DNA from: Fidelibacterota bacterium
GTDB taxonomy: Bacteria > Fidelibacterota > UBA2242
NCBI GenBank assembly: GCA_003527965.1
Contig: DPVY01000092.1
Coordinates: forward strand, 2,871 to 11,820
Direction: 5' to 3'
DNA length: 8,950 bases
Shown piece by piece: positions 6,141-8,950 of the stretch; within the stretch, counting starts at the first letter, position 1; the number at the start of each line of letters is the position of its first letter. The notes beneath the pieces were generated by a model that was not told the DNA's origin, did not search any database, and saw only the letters and a list, made by a program, of their open reading frames with translations. A program made the position numbers and the translations under genes.

Positions 6141-6905
6141 TTAAATTGAAACAACACCTTCAAAAACCTTCCGTGTCGGACCGCTCAGCCACAATAATTC
6201 ATCACGAAAGTCAATAGTCAAATCGCCGCCTCTGGCGCTCATTGTAATGGGAAAAGAATCATGCCGCACTTTATTGATGGTGATCGCCGAGGCTGTCGCT
6301 CCGGTACCACAGCCCAGGGTTTCATCTTCGACCCCTCGTTCATAGGTCCGGATTTTCCAGCGGCTGGCACGGGTTTGTTCAATATAATTAATATTTGCAT
6401 CGTATTTCTTACGCAGGTAAGGCGATTCGTTATAGATATTCAAGGATTCAATTTTATCCCCGAATCGAACCAGGTGGGGCACTCCCGTATCCACGAGATA
6501 GGCGGTTTCGGACTCTAATTGAATCTCTTCAATCTTTCCGGGTTGCCTGATTGTTAAAGAGATGCCGCCATCTTGAATCAATCCCCTGTGAATGCCATCG
6601 GACGCCAGAAAACGCAGGCGCTCTTTCCGGCAAATTCCGCTTTCAAAAACAAAATACAGAGCTGCCCGGCTGCCGTTTCCGCACATTACCGGTCCGCTGC
6701 CGTCGGCGTTATAATAGCCCATGAAAAAATCAATATCTTCTCTCTCTTCAATAAAAATAACCCCGTCGCCACCAATTCCGAGACGCCGGTCAGCCAGGCG
6801 GATTGCGATGTCCGCCAATTTTTCGGTAAACAGCGGTTTGCGGTGATCGATTATCACAAAATCATTTCCCGCAGCTTCGATTTTCCAGAATTTTACGTTC
6901 ATCAT
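6141..6905 (-). CDS. dapF: Diaminopimelate epimerase
   Basis: This 254-residue cytoplasmic enzyme interconverts LL- and meso-diaminopimelate without a cofactor, feeding lysine and peptidoglycan synthesis. Both catalytic cysteines are present: C75 in NADGSGPVMCGNGSR and C199 in ETLGCGTGATASA. Other family residues are the N-terminal AAGNDFVIID, the GIGGDG segment (43-48), H144 in GVPHLV, and E190-R191 before the second Cys. The length is slightly below the usual 270-280, but no motif is missing. The start is one of two adjacent ATGs (6905 or 6902). The first shares one base with the TAA of the upstream lipoprotein gene (TAATG), so translation is probably coupled by re-initiation. The family call is firm. 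Confidence 0.96.
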   Translation of the reverse strand: MMNVKFWKIEAAGNDFVIIDHRKPLFTEKLADIAIRLADRRLGIGGDGVIFIEEREDIDFFMGYYNADGSGPVMCGNGSRAALYFVFESGICRKERLRFLASDGIHRGLIQDGGISLTIRQPGKIEEIQLESETAYLVDTGVPHLVRFGDKIESLNIYNESPYLRKKYDANINYIEQTRASRWKIRTYERGVEDETLGCGTGATASAITINKVRHDSFPITMSARGGDLTIDFRDELLWLSGPTRKVFEGVVSI

Positions 6906-8605
6906 TAATAATTCCAGTTCACTTCCGCCGTTTCCCAGCGCGCTCTCACATTGATCTCGTCGGAATACGACCGAAAAGGCTCAGCCGCCTGAAAGGGCAT
7001 TAACCGCCCCGGATCCCAGCAACCGTTGCCATTGCGGTCTTCCCAGATGGAAAAACGGTATTTCCCGGGCAGAAGATTAACGATCTCATATTGCCCCGAT
7101 TCCAGTGGTCGTACCGTGCGGACAAGACCTTCCGGCCCGGACTGATACCCAATCGTTATATTTTGAGACATTCCCAAATCCATTGTCTGAACTTTTCCCG
7201 TAATAGAGCCAAAGCTATTAATGTCAAGAGTTGTAAAGGATAATGTCAATAAGGAATCATGAAAAATATTCCCCGCAAAATCAGCCCATCCCGCGGTATT
7301 TGCAATCAGCATATATTCGGATTTAGATTCCAGAGTATTTTCCGGCGTCAATAGCAGCGAATTACCATCCAGCCAATTATACCGGAAGGGAATTGGCAGA
7401 CTGTCCGGCCCGTTGATCTGAATCGATGTTAAGGGATCCTTAATAATAACAGATTCGGTAAAATTCAACCTGATTTCGGGGCTTGTATCAATATCTCGCC
7501 CATCTTTTGCCGGAACAGTGGTATCCAATTTCGGTTTAATCGTATCGGCTTTTTCGATATAGGTAAATGTCATGGCATTATCAGGATCACGCAGATCTTC
7601 ACCGAAATCGTCAACAATGCCATCCGCTACAAGCGTATATTCCCGGTCGGTTGTCAATCCACTAAAGATAATATTGGCAAAACGGGAGTCGGCATCGTTT
7701 ATCCAGAAAGACTGCACCGGTGATTGATCCATACCGATAATTTTTATCTTAGCGCTCTTGCTTTTTTGAGTATCCAGGGCACGGGAAAAGCTCAGCTCCA
7801 GCCTGTTTTCATTTACCGTGCCCGACTGAATCCGAAAACGGTTAATATATAGTTTTCCAAGCCGGAAATTGATGTTATTAATAACAGTATCGCGACGCTT
7901 GATGATAACAGGATCGACTGCCGGAAGGGCGATTGGATTTTCAGCGGTAATCACCGAAAACCGGGGAGTCTGAGACGCTATCGCCAGGAGACGGTACTCA
8001 CCGACGGCAAGATTGGCAAACCGGTATTTTCCATCGGCACCGACAGAGGTTACATAATCAGGCCGAGCCCCTAAAATTGAATCGGGGAAGGTTTCTGTTT
8101 TTTTGAAGGCCCATACAGTCGTATAACTATTTTTGGGAATTTTGAAAACCTGTCCGCTAATTTGTCCCTGATCAAGTGAATCTCCGGTGGCAAAAGCCGT
8201 AGTGATATTATCGGGGGTTGAATTTTTTCGATAGTCCTTGATATTTCTTCCAAAACCAATAATATACGTAGTGTTCTCTTCGAGGAGATCGTAAAAACTA
8301 ATTGTTACCTTCTTACGATTTACTTTGATTTTAGGCGGTTTTTTTTGCGCAGGAGTAATAGCCAGGTTGTTTTCCGCTGAACGGGGCTCAATCGCTTCCG
8401 AAAATAACAGGACAATTTCCGTTGCAGTATTAACCTTTGTCGCGCCATTTTCCGGAAATACCGACAGCAATTCCGGTCCGGTTTTATCCTCAGGCCCACC
8501 GCCGGGCGGACCCTGGGCGGCGCAACCGTAAAATAAAATCTGCATTGTCAAAATCACCGGCGCTAAAGCCAGTAGAAATCGCGGATTATTTTGATAAGTT
8601 CTCAA
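6905..8605 (-). CDS. Ig-like-domain surface lipoprotein
   Basis: This 566-residue protein is predicted to be a lipoprotein. Its signal peptide runs to a lipobox ending LFYGC with C28, followed by AAQGPPGGGPEDKTGPE. Such a Cys-then-Gly/Pro-rich start is typical of a common FCB-group family with bacterial Ig-like (Big_5/SbsA-like) domains. By eye there are Ig-like units at about 42-140 (PELLSVFPENGATKVN...), 248-350 and 355-460 (DTTVPAKDGRDIDTSPEIRL). Carboxypeptidase-regulatory-like beta modules follow the first unit (about 147-247) and end the protein (about 465-560). The latter carries EDRNGNGCWDPG, a DxNGxGxWD loop that may bind calcium. The start is a TTG at 8605: the frame has a stop (TAA) five codons upstream and no ATG before residue 21, and TTG gives a sensible signal peptide. 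The role is unknown; an outer-membrane or cell-surface location is likely. It overlaps dapF by one base. Confidence 0.85.
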   Translation of the reverse strand: MRTYQNNPRFLLALAPVILTMQILFYGCAAQGPPGGGPEDKTGPELLSVFPENGATKVNTATEIVLLFSEAIEPRSAENNLAITPAQKKPPKIKVNRKKVTISFYDLLEENTTYIIGFGRNIKDYRKNSTPDNITTAFATGDSLDQGQISGQVFKIPKNSYTTVWAFKKTETFPDSILGARPDYVTSVGADGKYRFANLAVGEYRLLAIASQTPRFSVITAENPIALPAVDPVIIKRRDTVINNINFRLGKLYINRFRIQSGTVNENRLELSFSRALDTQKSKSAKIKIIGMDQSPVQSFWINDADSRFANIIFSGLTTDREYTLVADGIVDDFGEDLRDPDNAMTFTYIEKADTIKPKLDTTVPAKDGRDIDTSPEIRLNFTESVIIKDPLTSIQINGPDSLPIPFRYNWLDGNSLLLTPENTLESKSEYMLIANTAGWADFAGNIFHDSLLTLSFTTLDINSFGSITGKVQTMDLGMSQNITIGYQSGPEGLVRTVRPLESGQYEIVNLLPGKYRFSIWEDRNGNGCWDPGRLMPFQAAEPFRSYSDEINVRARWETAEVNWNY

Positions 8606-8630
8606 ATTATTTCTTTTTTATGGCGGCAAG

Positions 8631-8950
8631 CTAAATCACTTTTAGTTTTTTACCGATTTTCTGAAATTTTTCAAGAACAAAATCCAACTGTTCACGGGTA
8701 TGGGTAGCAATATAGCTGGTTCGTAAGCAGGCGCAATTGCTGGGAACAGCCGGGGATATAATGGCATTGGCATAAACGCCCTCTTCAAATAACATTTTCC
8801 AGAACATAAAGGTTTTCATATTATTCCCGATCACAATTGGAATAATCGGTGTTTCGCTGGTGGAGGTATTAAATCCCATCTCCTGATATTTCTGCCGCAT
8901 ATAATTTCCGATTTCCCATAACTGTTCACGGCGTTGAGGCTCAGATTGAA
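8631..8950 (-). CDS. PLP-dependent alpha-oxoamine synthase family enzyme, C-terminal part
   Basis: Only the last 105 residues are visible; the gene runs off the right edge of the window. It matches the end of fold-type I PLP enzymes that condense an acyl-CoA with an amino acid: serine palmitoyltransferase, 8-amino-7-oxononanoate synthase, and glycine C-acetyltransferase. Motifs are SETPIIPIVIGNNMKTFMFW, EEGVYANAIISPAVP and LRTSYIATHTREQLD; the Arg in LRTSY corresponds to the substrate-carboxylate-binding Arg of the family. The 'ISPAVP' and 'ATHT' wording is closest, from memory, to serine-palmitoyltransferase-like members of Bacteroidota, which would point to sphingolipid synthesis. The visible part cannot exclude 2-amino-3-ketobutyrate CoA ligase or BioF. 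The catalytic Lys lies outside the window. It sits 25 bases upstream of the lipoprotein gene and is probably in the same operon. Confidence 0.85.
   Translation of the reverse strand, partial: QSEPQRREQLWEIGNYMRQKYQEMGFNTSTSETPIIPIVIGNNMKTFMFWKMLFEEGVYANAIISPAVPSNCACLRTSYIATHTREQLDFVLEKFQKIGKKLKVI

Noticed and set aside
6573..6908. A 111-residue plus-strand frame opposite dapF
   Set aside because: It is a shadow of dapF, whose catalytic motifs are all intact on the other strand.
1..8950. CRISPR array, toxin-antitoxin pair or defence operon
   Set aside because: No regularly spaced repeats and no recognisable nuclease, toxin or effector genes are present on either strand.

Overview
The window looks like a piece of a bacterial chromosome from the FCB group (Bacteroidota, Calditrichota, KSB1, Marinimicrobia or relatives). 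This is inferred from the kinds of genes present: a lipoprotein with a Cys-Ala-x-Gln-Gly-Pro-Pro-Gly-Gly-Gly start followed by Ig-like domains, a serine-palmitoyltransferase-like enzyme, and a small conserved protein of the sort seen in Bacteroidota-like genomes. Shine-Dalgarno sequences are mostly weak, which also fits. No marker gene fixes the phylum.

Positions 1-1172 hold mobile-element debris, relatively rich in A+T. There is a stretch with no gene, a pair of 22-base tandem repeats resembling an insertion-sequence end, a strong inverted repeat, a broken IS21-type transposase (istA) in at least three pieces, and the C-terminal end of a tyrosine recombinase. The recombinase remnant abuts the 3' end of a tRNA-Phe gene (1173-1245, minus). 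This is the classic layout of an island that entered at a tRNA gene and then decayed.

Positions 1246-4741 hold a rightward two-gene unit: a multi-spanning membrane M28 zinc peptidase (1346-2497) and, 3 bases later, a membrane-anchored penicillin-acylase-family protein (2501-4711). The acylase homologue appears to have lost its catalytic N-terminal-nucleophile serine and other active-site residues, so it is probably a pseudoenzyme or has a changed chemistry. The unit ends in a hairpin with A and T tracts on its two sides, which can serve both converging units.

Positions 4763-8950 hold a leftward gene cluster, in order of transcription: a PLP-dependent acyl-CoA/amino-acid condensing enzyme (cut by the window edge), an Ig-domain lipoprotein, dapF (diaminopimelate epimerase), a mannose-1-phosphate guanylyltransferase, and a 94-residue protein of unknown function. 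Gaps are 25 bases or fewer, and dapF overlaps the lipoprotein gene by one base. Cell-envelope supply is the common theme: diaminopimelate for peptidoglycan and lysine, GDP-mannose for glycans, possibly a sphingolipid or related precursor, and a surface lipoprotein.

The best candidates for something new are the apparently inactive acylase homologue coupled to the M28 peptidase, and the unusual architecture of that peptidase, in which two membrane helices split the metal-binding site. I found no CRISPR array, toxin-antitoxin pair or recognisable defence system.
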